DNA of 64,000 nt, from NCBI RefSeq assembly GCF_003051005.1, contig NZ_QAOW01000001.1:1240001-1304000 (forward strand). The letters run 5' to 3'. Under the pieces are notes generated by a model, which ran no database searches, had not been told where the DNA came from, and saw only the letters and a list, made by a program, of their open reading frames with translations. The DNA comes from Rhodococcus sp. OK519. GTDB lineage: Bacteria; Actinomycetota; Actinomycetes; Mycobacteriales; Mycobacteriaceae. Each line of letters opens with the position of its first letter. Position 1 is the stretch's first letter. This document shows positions 11,038-19,030 of the stretch, piece by piece. The position numbers were made by a program, and so were the translations under genes.

Positions 11038-11906
11038 GACCTTGCTCCGATCCACAGTGCTGCACCGACGACAGCGACGATGCCGACGACCCACATCGCG
11101 AGACCCTCGGAACCCGGTCCGATTCCGCCGAGGCCGTAGCCGCCCGGATTCTTGTTCTCGCTGGACTGCTTGACGTAGGCGATGATGTCCTTCTTCTCCT
11201 CGATCGTCAGCTGACGATCGGAGAACTTGGGCATGTTCTGCGGACCCGTGACCATGGCGGCGTAGATCTGCTGCTCGCTGGCCGGGTCCAGGACGGGTGC
11301 GTACTTACCGGACGACAGTGCGCCGCCGCGACCCGTGAAGTTGTGGCACGACGCGCAGTTGAGACGGAACAGCTCGCTACCGCGGGCGACGTCGCCGCCG
11401 CGCAGCGAGGACTGAGCGATCTCGCCGTTCTCGTCGCGGATGACGGTCGGGCCGCCACCCTGGGACTGAACGTAGGCGCCGATGGCGTCGGTCTGACGGG
11501 CGTCGAACTTGGTGGGCTTACGGGAAGCCTGTGCCTCGTTGCGAGCGGCCGGCATACGACCGGACGACACCTGGAAGTACACGGCGGCCTCGCCGACACC
11601 GATCAGGCTGGGGCCGCGGTCCTGGACACCCTGCAGGTTCGCGCCGTGGCACGTGATGCAGGACGTGTCGTAGAGCTGCTTGCCCTCGCGGATCAGCGCA
11701 GCGGAATCGTCGCTCGCGGTGGCGACCTGCGGTGCAGGCGTCAATGCGGAGGCGAGGAAACCGGCGCTCACGAGACCCATCATGAGGATCAACGCGCCGG
11801 TGACGCGCCTGCGCAGCTTGCGCTGGCGGCGCGCCTTGGCGGCGGATCCTGCTGTAGCGGGGTCGGGCATGTCACCCTCGATTGCGGGAGGGGGGGATGA
11901 ACTCAT
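11034..11906 (-). CDS. qcrC: Cytochrome bc1 complex dihaem cytochrome c subunit
   Basis: Dihaem cytochrome c that replaces soluble cytochrome c and passes electrons directly to CtaC in the bcc-aa3 supercomplex. The 290 residues contain an N-terminal anchor (about 35-55), two CxxCH motifs (CITCHG near 90 and CASCHN near 190) and a C-terminal membrane helix. The ATG at 11906 follows AAAGGG with a good spacer; an internal ATG at MPDPATAG would remove 12 residues. The gene is 62 nt downstream of ctaE and overlaps qcrA by 4 nt, so ctaE-qcrC-qcrA-qcrB is one unit. Confidence 0.96.
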   Translation of the reverse strand: MSSSPPPAIEGDMPDPATAGSAAKARRQRKLRRRVTGALILMMGLVSAGFLASALTPAPQVATASDDSAALIREGKQLYDTSCITCHGANLQGVQDRGPSLIGVGEAAVYFQVSSGRMPAARNEAQASRKPTKFDARQTDAIGAYVQSQGGGPTVIRDENGEIAQSSLRGGDVARGSELFRLNCASCHNFTGRGGALSSGKYAPVLDPASEQQIYAAMVTGPQNMPKFSDRQLTIEEKKDIIAYVKQSSENKNPGGYGLGGIGPGSEGLAMWVVGIVAVVGAALWIGARS

Positions 11907-11968
11907 CTGTATCCCTTTGGTATGTCGGGACGACTGAAGCGTCAGGGGCTGCCTGGTGGTTCAGCTGG

Positions 11969-12580
11969 CTAACGGATGAAATAAATCGTGGCAAACAGGC
12001 CGATCCACACAATGTCGACGAAGTGCCAGTAGTACGAAACGACGATCGCCGCAGTGGCCTGCGCAGGCGTGAACTTGCTGACCTTGGTGCGGACGATCAA
12101 GAAGACGAACGCGACCAGACCGCCGATGACGTGCAGTCCGTGGAAGCCGGTCGTCATGTAGAAGACCGATCCGTACACGCTGCTCGAGATCGTCGTGCCC
12201 TCGTGAACCAGGTGGTAGTACTCGTAACCCTGGCCGGCCACGAAGAACGTGCCCATGGCAAGAGTCACCAGGTACCACCGCCGGAGACCGAAAACGTCGC
12301 CCTTTTCTGCCGCGAAGACACCCATCTGGCAGGTGAAGGAAGACGCAACCAGCACCAGCGTCACCGGTACGGCCAACGTGAGGTTCAGCTCCGTCGGCTC
12401 CGGTGGCCAGTTCCCATTCGCCTGTGCTCGTGCAACGAAATACATGGCGAAGAGCCCTGCGAAGAACATGAGCTCGCTTGACAACCACACGATGGTGCCG
12501 ACGCTGACCATGTTTGGCCGGTTCAGCGAGTGCACGCGCTGGGTGATTGCCGATCCTGAAGTCCCTACTGCGCTCGTCAC
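11969..12580 (-). CDS. ctaE: Cytochrome c oxidase subunit III
   Basis: Integral membrane subunit III of the aa3 oxidase; first gene of the ctaE-qcrCAB operon. The 203 residues form about five membrane helices, with the conserved blocks [44 protein letters not shown] and [10 protein letters not shown]. The GTG at 12580 gives the same N-terminus (VTSAVGTSG) and length as the mycobacterial protein. A 42-residue in-frame upstream extension is unlike the family and lies in the divergent promoter region, so it is excluded. Confidence 0.96.
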   Translation of the reverse strand: MTSAVGTSGSAITQRVHSLNRPNMVSVGTIVWLSSELMFFAGLFAMYFVARAQANGNWPPEPTELNLTLAVPVTLVLVASSFTCQMGVFAAEKGDVFGLRRWYLVTLAMGTFFVAGQGYEYYHLVHEGTTISSSVYGSVFYMTTGFHGLHVIGGLVAFVFLIVRTKVSKFTPAQATAAIVVSYYWHFVDIVWIGLFATIYFIR

Positions 12581-12706
12581 GCTGAGAAGTATGACGCTTC
12601 GTCGTAAAGGAAAGCCACCCGGGTCCAGTGTCGGCGCGTCGTCGCATGTCAGAGGCCATTCCTTGGCTGTCGGGGTGGCCTCCGGCAGGCGTGACAAAGT
12701 AGGCAC

Positions 12707-13150
12707 ATGGAACTCAGGAGCGGTGTCGCTCGTTGGATCAGTGGAATTCTGTCCAGGCGCTCGCCCGCACCCCTCGATCGGACGCGTTCGGACCTCGCCG
12801 TGGTGGTGTCCGGATTCGACGACGTGGAAGCCTGCTCGACCACCCTGGAACGGGGCGCCTCAACCGAACCGGTGTGGAAATCCGACGCCGAGGCGGTGCT
12901 GCGGCATCACCTGCGACTGCCGTCGGACCGCGTGCAGGAGGCGGTCGATCTGACGGGCCAGGACGACTACGTCCTGTCGGGACCTCCCGTCGTGGACGAC
13001 GACGGCGTCGCCACCGTGCTCCTCGAACGAGTCCAGGTCCTCGACGCCCTGCACTGCTCGCAGGAACGCTCACGCATGGCCGGTCTGGCCCAGCGGCTCG
13101 GGGGCACCGCGCTGGGGTGGGAGGGGCTACAGCCGCCGTCGGCGGTGTGA
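12707..13150 (+). CDS. Hypothetical protein between ctaE and trpD
   Basis: I do not recognise a characterised family. The 147-residue soluble protein has no membrane segment or signal peptide. A basic N-terminus ([11 protein letters not shown]) is followed by acidic and hydrophobic alternation ([19 protein letters not shown], then [21 protein letters not shown]), which suggests a small alpha/beta domain. The pattern of a short helix followed by [23 protein letters not shown] resembles a compact regulatory or binding domain, but that is only impression. The ATG is 126 nt from the divergent ctaE start. Codon use matches its neighbours. Confidence 0.6.
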   Translation: MELRSGVARWISGILSRRSPAPLDRTRSDLAVVVSGFDDVEACSTTLERGASTEPVWKSDAEAVLRHHLRLPSDRVQEAVDLTGQDDYVLSGPPVVDDDGVATVLLERVQVLDALHCSQERSRMAGLAQRLGGTALGWEGLQPPSAV

Positions 13151-13166
13151 ACGTGCGCGGGCCCAC

Positions 13167-13172
13167 TAGGCT
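13167..13172 (+). promoter_or_regulatory. Probable -10 element for trpD
   Basis: TAGGCT lies about 56 nt upstream of the trpD start, just after the preceding stop. The following leader contains AGAAGGGG as ribosome site. I see no trp leader peptide with clustered Trp codons. Confidence 0.4.
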
Positions 13173-13228
13173 GCGGAACGTCAATTCTCCGCCCGCCGAT
13201 TGGTGGGCGTACAGCAGAAGGGGTCGTC

Positions 13229-14323
13229 ATGGTGCGGCAGTCGTCGGCAGCGCAGGCAGTGGATCGAGTGGCAGGCGCGGCTGACCGGACCTGGCCGGCG
13301 ATCCTCGGTGCCCTCACGGACGGCCGTGACCTGACAGCGGACGACGCCGCCTGGGCGATGGACGAAATCATGTCGGACAACGCCACGGCCGCTCAGATCG
13401 CGGCGTTCGGTGTCGCGTTGAAGATGAAGGGCGCGACGCCGCCGGAGTTGCGCGGGCTCGCGGACGCGATGCTCGCCCACGCCCGGATCGTGCCGGTGTC
13501 GCCGGACGTCGTCGATGTCGTCGGCACGGGCGGCGACCGCTCCAACACCGTGAACATCTCCACGATGGCGTCGGTCGTCGTGGCTGCCGCGGGCGTCCGG
13601 GTCGTCAAGCACGGCAACCGTGCGGCGTCGTCGAAGAGCGGCGGCGCCGACGTCCTCGAGGCGCTGGGCGTCCACATCAACCTCGGTGCAGACGAGGTCG
13701 CGCGCTGTGTCGAGGAGGTGGGGATCGGGTTCTGCTTCGCGCCGGTGTTCCATCCGGCCCTGCGGTTCGCGGGAGCGCCGCGCAAGGAGATCGGCATCCC
13801 GACCGTGTTCAACGTCCTCGGGCCGCTGACCAACCCGGCCCGCCCGCGGGCCGGCCTGATCGGCTGTGCGTTCGAGGACCTCATCGAGGTGGTCGCCGGG
13901 GTTCTCGCCGAACGCGGTAACTCCGCACTCGTCGTTCGCGGCGACGACGGACTCGACGAGATCACGACGTCGACGACGTCGGTGGTGCACGTGGTGTCGG
14001 GCGGCACCGTGCGCACGCACAAGCTCGACCCGATGGACCTCGGGATCGCGCGCGTGCCACTGGATGCGCTGCGTGGCGGCGACGCCGCGGAGAACGCGGC
14101 GGTCGCGCGGGGTGTCTTCGCGGGCGACGAGGGGCCCGTCCGGGACGCGGTGCTGCTCAACGCGGCAGGCGCGCTGGCGGCGTTCGAAGGGGTCGGCGGC
14201 AGCCTCGAGGAGTCGCTGTCGGCAGGCATCGAGAAGGCGGCTCGGGCGATCGATTCCGGGACCGCATCGACGGTGCTGCAGCGGTGGGCGACCCTCACGA
14301 CGGAGTTGGCCGCCCACCGTTAG
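13229..14323 (+). CDS. trpD: Anthranilate phosphoribosyltransferase
   Basis: Second step of tryptophan synthesis: transfers phosphoribose from PRPP to anthranilate. The 364 residues contain the PRPP-binding glycine loop [15 protein letters not shown] near residue 100, the [21 protein letters not shown] block near 130 (19 residues of it diagnostic) and [15 protein letters not shown] near 200. ATG 13229 follows AGAAGGGG by about 6 nt; the extension before MDEIM is typical of Corynebacteriales TrpD. Here trpD is separate from other trp genes, as in mycobacteria (Rv2192c). It converges on the AsnC-like gene with only 13 nt between stops. Confidence 0.96.
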   Translation: MVRQSSAAQAVDRVAGAADRTWPAILGALTDGRDLTADDAAWAMDEIMSDNATAAQIAAFGVALKMKGATPPELRGLADAMLAHARIVPVSPDVVDVVGTGGDRSNTVNISTMASVVVAAAGVRVVKHGNRAASSKSGGADVLEALGVHINLGADEVARCVEEVGIGFCFAPVFHPALRFAGAPRKEIGIPTVFNVLGPLTNPARPRAGLIGCAFEDLIEVVAGVLAERGNSALVVRGDDGLDEITTSTTSVVHVVSGGTVRTHKLDPMDLGIARVPLDALRGGDAAENAAVARGVFAGDEGPVRDAVLLNAAGALAAFEGVGGSLEESLSAGIEKAARAIDSGTASTVLQRWATLTTELAAHR

Positions 14324-14336
14324 GCGGGTCGGGTCG

Positions 14337-14612
14337 TCACTCGCCGAGCGAGAAGGCGGCCTCGATGTCGGCGCTCGAGTACGACTGGAACGCGATGTGC
14401 GTCGCCGTCTTGGTGACGCCGCGCACCTTGTTGATGCGCTCGGTCACGACCTCGGCGATCTGTGCGTGGTCACGGACCTTCACGATCGCGATCAAATCGA
14501 TGTCGCCGGCGCACGAGTACACCTCGGTGACTCCGCCCAGGTCCGCCACCGCCTGCGCCGTCTCCGGGATCCGGTCGGCTTCGGCGTGAATCATGACGAT
14601 CGCGTTGATCAT
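14337..14612 (-). CDS. Stand-alone Lrp/AsnC ligand-binding (RAM) domain protein
   Basis: A 91-residue protein made only of the alpha/beta effector domain of Lrp/AsnC regulators, with no helix-turn-helix. The start MINAIVMIHAEADRIPET and the motif TEVYSCAGDIDLIAIVKV match the RAM fold (beta-alpha-beta-beta-alpha-beta). Such proteins bind amino acids as oligomers and may modulate full-length Lrp proteins; the ligand is unknown. ATG 14612 is preceded by AAGGAG at 5 nt, located across the end of the upstream exonuclease gene 8 nt away, so the two are cotranscribed. It is convergent with trpD. Confidence 0.85.
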   Translation of the reverse strand: MINAIVMIHAEADRIPETAQAVADLGGVTEVYSCAGDIDLIAIVKVRDHAQIAEVVTERINKVRGVTKTATHIAFQSYSSADIEAAFSLGE

Positions 14613-14620
14613 GGCGCTCC

Positions 14621-16354
14621 TTAGCTGTGCTGTCGTTCGACAGACACAGTAGGCGCTCCGGCGGTCCTGGCGAGCGTGCACCAGTCCTCCCACGGGCCTG
14701 CGCCGCGCGCCGGTTCGCTGTACCCGTGGCTGGTGCGCACGATCCGCACGCCGTCGCCGCCGAGCCAGCGCACGAGGAGCCCGGCCTCCTCGGGTGACGC
14801 TCCCCGCAGCGGCGTGTCGTCGGGCAGCACCGTCTCGGCCGATGCGACCAGCGCCTCGACGACCGGCATCGGCGGGACACCCGGGCGTGCCACGCCCGCC
14901 GCAGCGAGGCGACCCGCTCGGATCACCGCGAACTCCCATCCCCCGTCGGGTGAGCGTTCCGCGGCGATCAGTTCGTCGACGGCCGTGAGGGAGCCGAGTC
15001 GCTGCATGCGCCGCAGCGCCAGGCCGAGGGCGGCGACGCGATCACGCAGCCGCGCGGCGGTCTCGAACAGTTCGGCGGCGGCCAACTCCTCGATGTGGGC
15101 GCGCATGCGGACCAGCGGTGCATCCTCCTCGCCGCGCAGCAGTGCCCGTGTCAGGTCGGGGGCGACGCGGTACCCGTCCTCGTCGTCGGCGACCGCGGGA
15201 CATCCGCCGATCTCCCGCGGTGGGCACTTCGGCCCGTGCTGCTGCCCCCGTCCGATCCGCGTCGTGCAGGTCCGCAGCCCGCAGAACTCGGCGACCGTCA
15301 GCGCGGCGTCGGCGGCGTCGGTCCGGGACCGGAAGGGTCCCAGCGCGTCTGCGGTGGGCGTACGGACCACGGAGAGGCGCGGAAAGGCCTCGGTGGTGAG
15401 CGTGACCCACCAGCCCCGCATCGGGTACTTGGAGCGTCGGTTGTAAGGCGGTACGTGGGCGCGCAGGAGGCGAAGTTCGCGTACCCCGGCCTCGAGCGGA
15501 TGCGCGCACTCGACATGGTCGATCCGCGTGGCGAGAGCGATCATCTCCTTCATCCGCCCCCGGGTCTCGGACCCGGTGAAGTACGTGCGAACCCGTCGCC
15601 GCAGATCCGATGCGGTTCCGACATAGAGGACCTCGTCGGACGGCCCGCGGAACAGGTACACGCCGGGGGATCGGGGCAGGTGGCTCGCGAGGGTGCGTTT
15701 GGCGCGCTGCTCGGCGGACACCTTCGGGATGTAGTCGAGCAGTTCGGGCAGGCTGTGCACGCCCTGGTTGCCGACCCGCCCGATGAGCGCGTGCAGCACG
15801 TCGACGGTGGCCTTGGCGTCGTCGAGTGCGCGGTGGGTGGGGGTGGTCTCGGCGCCGAACAGGGTCGCCAGTGCCGACAGCTTGACCGAGGGTGCCTCGT
15901 CCCGGCCGAGTACCCGCCGCGCGAGCTTCACCGTGCACAGCACCTGGAACTTGGGCCACAGGATGCCCTGCCGGGCGGCGGCCGCCTTGAGGAACCCGAC
16001 GTCGAAGCCTGCGTTGTGGGCGACGAGCACTGCGCCGCGCGCGAATTCGAGGAATGCCGGAAGTATGGCGTCGATGCGGGGCGCGTCGCGCACCATCGCG
16101 GTCGTGATTCCCGTGATCTCGACGATGTAGGGCGGGATCGCGCGGCCTGGATCGATGAGTGTGCCGAGTTCGCCGATCACCTCGCCGCCCCGAACCTTGA
16201 CGGCCCCGATCTCGGTGATCGCGTCGTTCTCCGAGCTGCCGCCCGTGGTTTCCAGGTCGACCACCACGAACGTGATGTCGCGCAGCGGAGTATCGAGTTC
16301 GTCGAAGCTCAACTGGGCGCCGTCGGCGGTTCGGGCGTTCGGCGCTCTGCTCAC
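14621..16354 (-). CDS. DEDDh exonuclease fused to UvrC-like GIY-YIG nuclease
   Basis: Two nuclease modules in one 577-residue protein, as in Rv2191. The N-terminal DnaQ-type 3'-5' exonuclease (about 20-185) shows Exo[11 protein letters not shown], Exo[12 protein letters not shown] and Exo[13 protein letters not shown]. The GIY-YIG domain (about 215-295) shows SPGVYLFRG and [18 protein letters not shown] UvrC-like central part follows, with cysteines in CGLRTCTTR and [11 protein letters not shown]. The UvrC C-terminal endonuclease half is absent, so it is not UvrC itself; a role in repair or replication proofreading is inferred. GTG 16354 gives the family start; AGGG lies about 10 nt upstream. 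Confidence 0.88.
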   Translation of the reverse strand: MSRAPNARTADGAQLSFDELDTPLRDITFVVVDLETTGGSSENDAITEIGAVKVRGGEVIGELGTLIDPGRAIPPYIVEITGITTAMVRDAPRIDAILPAFLEFARGAVLVAHNAGFDVGFLKAAAARQGILWPKFQVLCTVKLARRVLGRDEAPSVKLSALATLFGAETTPTHRALDDAKATVDVLHALIGRVGNQGVHSLPELLDYIPKVSAEQRAKRTLASHLPRSPGVYLFRGPSDEVLYVGTASDLRRRVRTYFTGSETRGRMKEMIALATRIDHVECAHPLEAGVRELRLLRAHVPPYNRRSKYPMRGWWVTLTTEAFPRLSVVRTPTADALGPFRSRTDAADAALTVAEFCGLRTCTTRIGRGQQHGPKCPPREIGGCPAVADDEDGYRVAPDLTRALLRGEEDAPLVRMRAHIEELAAAELFETAARLRDRVAALGLALRRMQRLGSLTAVDELIAAERSPDGGWEFAVIRAGRLAAAGVARPGVPPMPVVEALVASAETVLPDDTPLRGASPEEAGLLVRWLGGDGVRIVRTSHGYSEPARGAGPWEDWCTLARTAGAPTVSVERQHS

Positions 16355-16845
16355 GACTGCAGACCCTAGAGAGAGCCTCCGACATCCACCGCGACACGCC
16401 GGGCTCCGAGGCACACGGGACCCTCCGTATACCCCCGAGAGACGAGGATCACACCGCGGGATTTCGCCGACGGACTCGAGTTGCACTCGATCGTCGTTGG
16501 GAGAGTTCGGTTTCGGGACGTCGGCACGATTACTCGACACCTCGTCTCGGAGCGGTCCGCGAGTGCGGCAGTGCGGCCGATCACGCCTTGACCAGTGGCG
16601 ACCCGGGTCGGTTTCGATGTGGGGAGCCCGGCTGGGCGGTGTCCGTCCGGCGCGGGGCGATCGGTCCGTTCTTCGACGACCGTACCGGTTGTTATCCGTC
16701 CGTGATGTTCGTGCCCGAAGGGGTCGGACGACTACGGCAAATCGGGCTAAGTGGGCCGAATCGGCGCGTCCGAGTCGACACGGTGGATGCGCTTTCGTAA
16801 TCTTCTCGAGACCTAGCGGAGTCTTGCCGTCCCACCCGGAACGGC
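16355..16845. other. Gene-free divergent region upstream of the riboswitch
   Basis: About 490 nt between the minus-strand nuclease gene and the riboswitch. Short open frames here lack ribosome sites and family similarity. TAATCT at 16798-16803 is a good -10 for the riboswitch transcript, with initiation expected near 16810. I see no other element. Confidence 0.45.
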
Positions 16846-17000
16846 ATCGCTGGGCCCGCCTAATCGAAACCTCCTCGGAGGGGACGTGCCGGGAACCCAA
16901 GTTTCCTTTGGGGTGAATCCCGTCGAAATCGCTACGCGGTGTCGACAGGTAGGGCTGATCTTCCCAGCCCGAACCCGTCAGCTAACTCGGTCGGCGGACG
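16846..17000 (+). promoter_or_regulatory. ydaO-type c-di-AMP riboswitch
   Basis: The leader carries the conserved segments of the ydaO/yuaA class in order: ATCGC at the 5' side, GGGAACCCA near 16890, GGGGTGAATCC at 16910-16920, GGTAGGGC near 16948, the partner CCCAGCCCGAACCC, then GTCAGCTAACTCGGTCGGC at about 16978-16996. The spacing helices between them are present. The element ends about 30 nt before the start of a secreted NlpC/P60 hydrolase. In Actinobacteria this class commonly controls cell-wall hydrolase and Rpf genes and usually lowers expression when c-di-AMP is high. Switch mechanism is not evident from sequence. Confidence 0.93.
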
Positions 17001-17027
17001 AACGGAAGAAACGGAGTTACCTTTCTC

Positions 17028-17636
17028 GTGGCGTCATCCAATCTCAAGCGTTCCGCGCAACGTGCAGCCGTCGCCGGCGCACTTGCTATCGGAGCCGTCG
17101 CGGTCTCCGCGGCACCGGCCGTAGCCGATCCGATCAACGTCCCCGGCATCGGTACGGTCGACGTCCCCGGTCTGAATCAGGCGCAGGTCGACGCTGCTAT
17201 CGCACAGATCGCTCCGGCGGTCGCGCCCGTGCTGCCTACCGGCAGCCTCGATCTCGCGCCCGCTGCTCCCGCATCGGTCGCGCCGATTCTCAGCGCAGGC
17301 CAGAAGGCGGTCCAGGCCGCCGAGAGCAAGCTCGGAACCCCTTACGTCTACGGTGCGGCCGGTCCGGACGCATTCGACTGCTCCGGTCTCGTCCAGTGGG
17401 CGTACAAGCAGGCCGGTCTCAACCTCCCGCGCACCAGCTACGACCAGGCCGCCGCCGGTTTCGCTGTCGCGCGTGACTCCCTGCAGTTGGGCGACGTCAT
17501 CTCGTTCTACGGCGGAAGCCACTCGGGCATCTACGCCGGCAACGGCAACGTCATCCACGCGTCGACCTCGGGTCAGCCGGTCAAGGTCGCGCCGATGTCG
17601 TCGATGCCGTTCGACGGCGCTCGTCGCTACGCCTGA
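17028..17636 (+). CDS. Secreted NlpC/P60 peptidoglycan endopeptidase
   Basis: Cleaves stem peptides of peptidoglycan outside the membrane. The 202-residue precursor has a Sec signal peptide (about 1-34, cleavage near AVA-DP), a Pro/Ala-rich linker (35-90) and a C-terminal NlpC/P60 domain. The catalytic Cys118 is in DAFDCSGLVQWAYKQ; His165 and His177 (SHSGIYAG, NVIHAS) are the other active-site candidates. GTG 17028 has GGAG 11 nt upstream, a rather long spacer. The upstream c-di-AMP riboswitch says expression follows wall or turgor state. A terminator closes the transcript before the next hydrolase. Confidence 0.93.
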   Translation: MASSNLKRSAQRAAVAGALAIGAVAVSAAPAVADPINVPGIGTVDVPGLNQAQVDAAIAQIAPAVAPVLPTGSLDLAPAAPASVAPILSAGQKAVQAAESKLGTPYVYGAAGPDAFDCSGLVQWAYKQAGLNLPRTSYDQAAAGFAVARDSLQLGDVISFYGGSHSGIYAGNGNVIHASTSGQPVKVAPMSSMPFDGARRYA

Positions 17637-17660
17637 TCGCAGGCGACTGGTTTCAGGTTC

Positions 17661-17696
17661 TCGGGGCGGGTCCGATTTCGATCGGGTCCGCCCCGA
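17661..17696 (+). terminator. Terminator after the riboswitch-controlled hydrolase
   Basis: 16-bp stem with two G-U type pairs (arms 17661-17676 and 17681-17696) and a 4-nt TTCG loop, 25 nt after the stop. Confidence 0.8.
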
Positions 17697-17782
17697 CCCA
17701 TATCCGGAGATGTCCGCGTCGGCAGTTCTGTGGCATTTGTGACTGCGAGCCGAATTGTCCTACTTGCGGGTAGACACGGACA

Positions 17783-17817
17783 TATACCTTTCCGTAACCT
17801 ATTCGAGACATTACGGA
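17783..17817 (+). promoter_or_regulatory. Candidate promoter and operator of the ripC-like gene
   Basis: A -10-like TATACC (17783-17788) is followed by an inverted repeat TCCGTAA / TTACGGA (17791-17797 and 17811-17817, 13-nt spacer) that would overlap the transcription start. Such placement suits a repressor or two-component site; the regulator is unknown. Confidence 0.4.
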
Positions 17818-17869
17818 GCCATCGCAGCGCGGTGGACGCTGAATCCCAGAAACGGAGTGTCGCGTAGCC

Positions 17870-18934
17870 GTGCCCGGTGACAAGCCATCGCTGAACATGA
17901 AGCGCTCTATGTGCGCTGCCCTCGCAACGGGGGTGCTCTCCCTGGCCCTCGTCGGGCTGCCCGCCGGGCCCGCGGGCGCCGACCCCGTGCTGAGTAATCC
18001 GACCGAGGCGCTCGACCGCCTCGCGTCGCTCTCGCGCGAGTCCGAGCAGACCACGGAGGCGCTCCACAACGCCCAGATCGATCTCGAGGGCAAGCAGTCC
18101 GTTCAGCGGGACGCCGACGCGCGTCTCGCCGGTGACCGTGACGCACTCGCGGCCGCGGAGTCGCGGATCGATCAGTTCCGGCCGACGGTGAGCAAGCTGG
18201 CCGCTGCGAGTTACCAGGGCGCGCGGACCAATCGGCTCTACGCCCTGATGGTGAGCGACTCGCCGCAGCAGTTGCTCGACCAGATGGCCGCCCTGGACGC
18301 GATCTCGAACGAGACGACCAAGGCCCTCGCGGGATTCAAGCAGGCGTCGACCGACGCGGCCGCCGCAGCCGAGGCGTCCCGCGTGTCGGCCGATGAGGCG
18401 CGAACCGCCACCGACCAGGCCAAGCTGGTCAGCGACGACTTGCAGAACAAGCAGAGCGAACTGCAGAAGCAGATCGAGTCGGTGACCCAGGCCTTCGATC
18501 GTCTCACCGGTGCCGAGCGAGCCCAGCTCGCCGGCACGTCCTTCCCGCCCGGTTTCGACGCGGGGCGGATCCTCGCGAATCTGGCGCCGGGGTCCGGATC
18601 GTCGGCCCTGCAGGCGGGAATGACGCAGCTCGGCAAGCCCTACAGTTGGGGCGCGACCGGGCCCGATTCCTACGACTGCTCCGGGCTGGTGGTGTGGGCC
18701 TACAAGCAGATCGGCAAGGTGCTGCCGCGCTCGAGCCAGGCGCAGGCGAGCGGCGGAACCCCGGTGGACAAGAGCCAGTTGCAGCCGGGCGACGTGGTGC
18801 TCTTCTACGACGACGCGTCCCACGTCGGGCTGTACGCCGGCGACGGAAACGTGCTGCACGCCTCGACGTTCGGCACGCCCGTGAAGGTGGACTCGATGGC
18901 AGGGATGCCGTTCTACGGCGCTCGCCGATACTGA
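17870..18934 (+). CDS. ripC: RipC-like secreted NlpC/P60 hydrolase with coiled coil
   Basis: Peptidoglycan D-iGlu/mDAP endopeptidase likely acting at division, in the position of M. tuberculosis RipC (Rv2190c). Of 354 residues, about 1-37 are a signal peptide, 45-215 a long coiled coil rich in Gln, Glu and Ala that in homologues binds or restrains the enzyme through FtsX, and 235-354 the NlpC/P60 domain. The nucleophile is Cys270 in YDCSGLVVWAYKQIG, with His318 and His330. GTG 17870 precedes the signal peptide by nine residues; ATG at Met10 is an equally possible start. Confidence 0.9.
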   Translation: MPGDKPSLNMKRSMCAALATGVLSLALVGLPAGPAGADPVLSNPTEALDRLASLSRESEQTTEALHNAQIDLEGKQSVQRDADARLAGDRDALAAAESRIDQFRPTVSKLAAASYQGARTNRLYALMVSDSPQQLLDQMAALDAISNETTKALAGFKQASTDAAAAAEASRVSADEARTATDQAKLVSDDLQNKQSELQKQIESVTQAFDRLTGAERAQLAGTSFPPGFDAGRILANLAPGSGSSALQAGMTQLGKPYSWGATGPDSYDCSGLVVWAYKQIGKVLPRSSQAQASGGTPVDKSQLQPGDVVLFYDDASHVGLYAGDGNVLHASTFGTPVKVDSMAGMPFYGARRY

Positions 18935-18967
18935 ATCACAGAACGAGCGGTCCGATACACCGACTGT

Positions 18968-19002
18968 CGGCGGGCCCGGTACCCAGGGGTATCGGGCCCG
19001 CC
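18968..19002 (+). terminator. Terminator after ripC-like gene
   Basis: About 17-bp stem (arms 18968-18984 and 18986-19002, one mismatch, minimal loop) shortly after the stop; it almost touches the -10 of the next gene. Confidence 0.75.
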
Positions 19003-19017
19003 GTCGTTCGAGGCTCA

Positions 19018-19023
19018 TACACT
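19018..19023 (+). promoter_or_regulatory. -10 element of a probable leaderless transcript
   Basis: TACACT is followed by 7 nt and then the GTG start at 19031, leaving no room for a ribosome site. Confidence 0.55.
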
Positions 19024-19030
19024 CTCGGAC

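Noticed and set aside
13181-14317. 378-codon minus-strand open frame opposite trpD
   Set aside because: Full antisense of a certain gene; no ribosome site or motifs.
14621-16900. Longer start for the exonuclease/GIY-YIG gene (out to 16900)
   Set aside because: The extension crosses the riboswitch and the divergent promoter region and lacks family similarity; GTG 16354 gives the family N-terminus.
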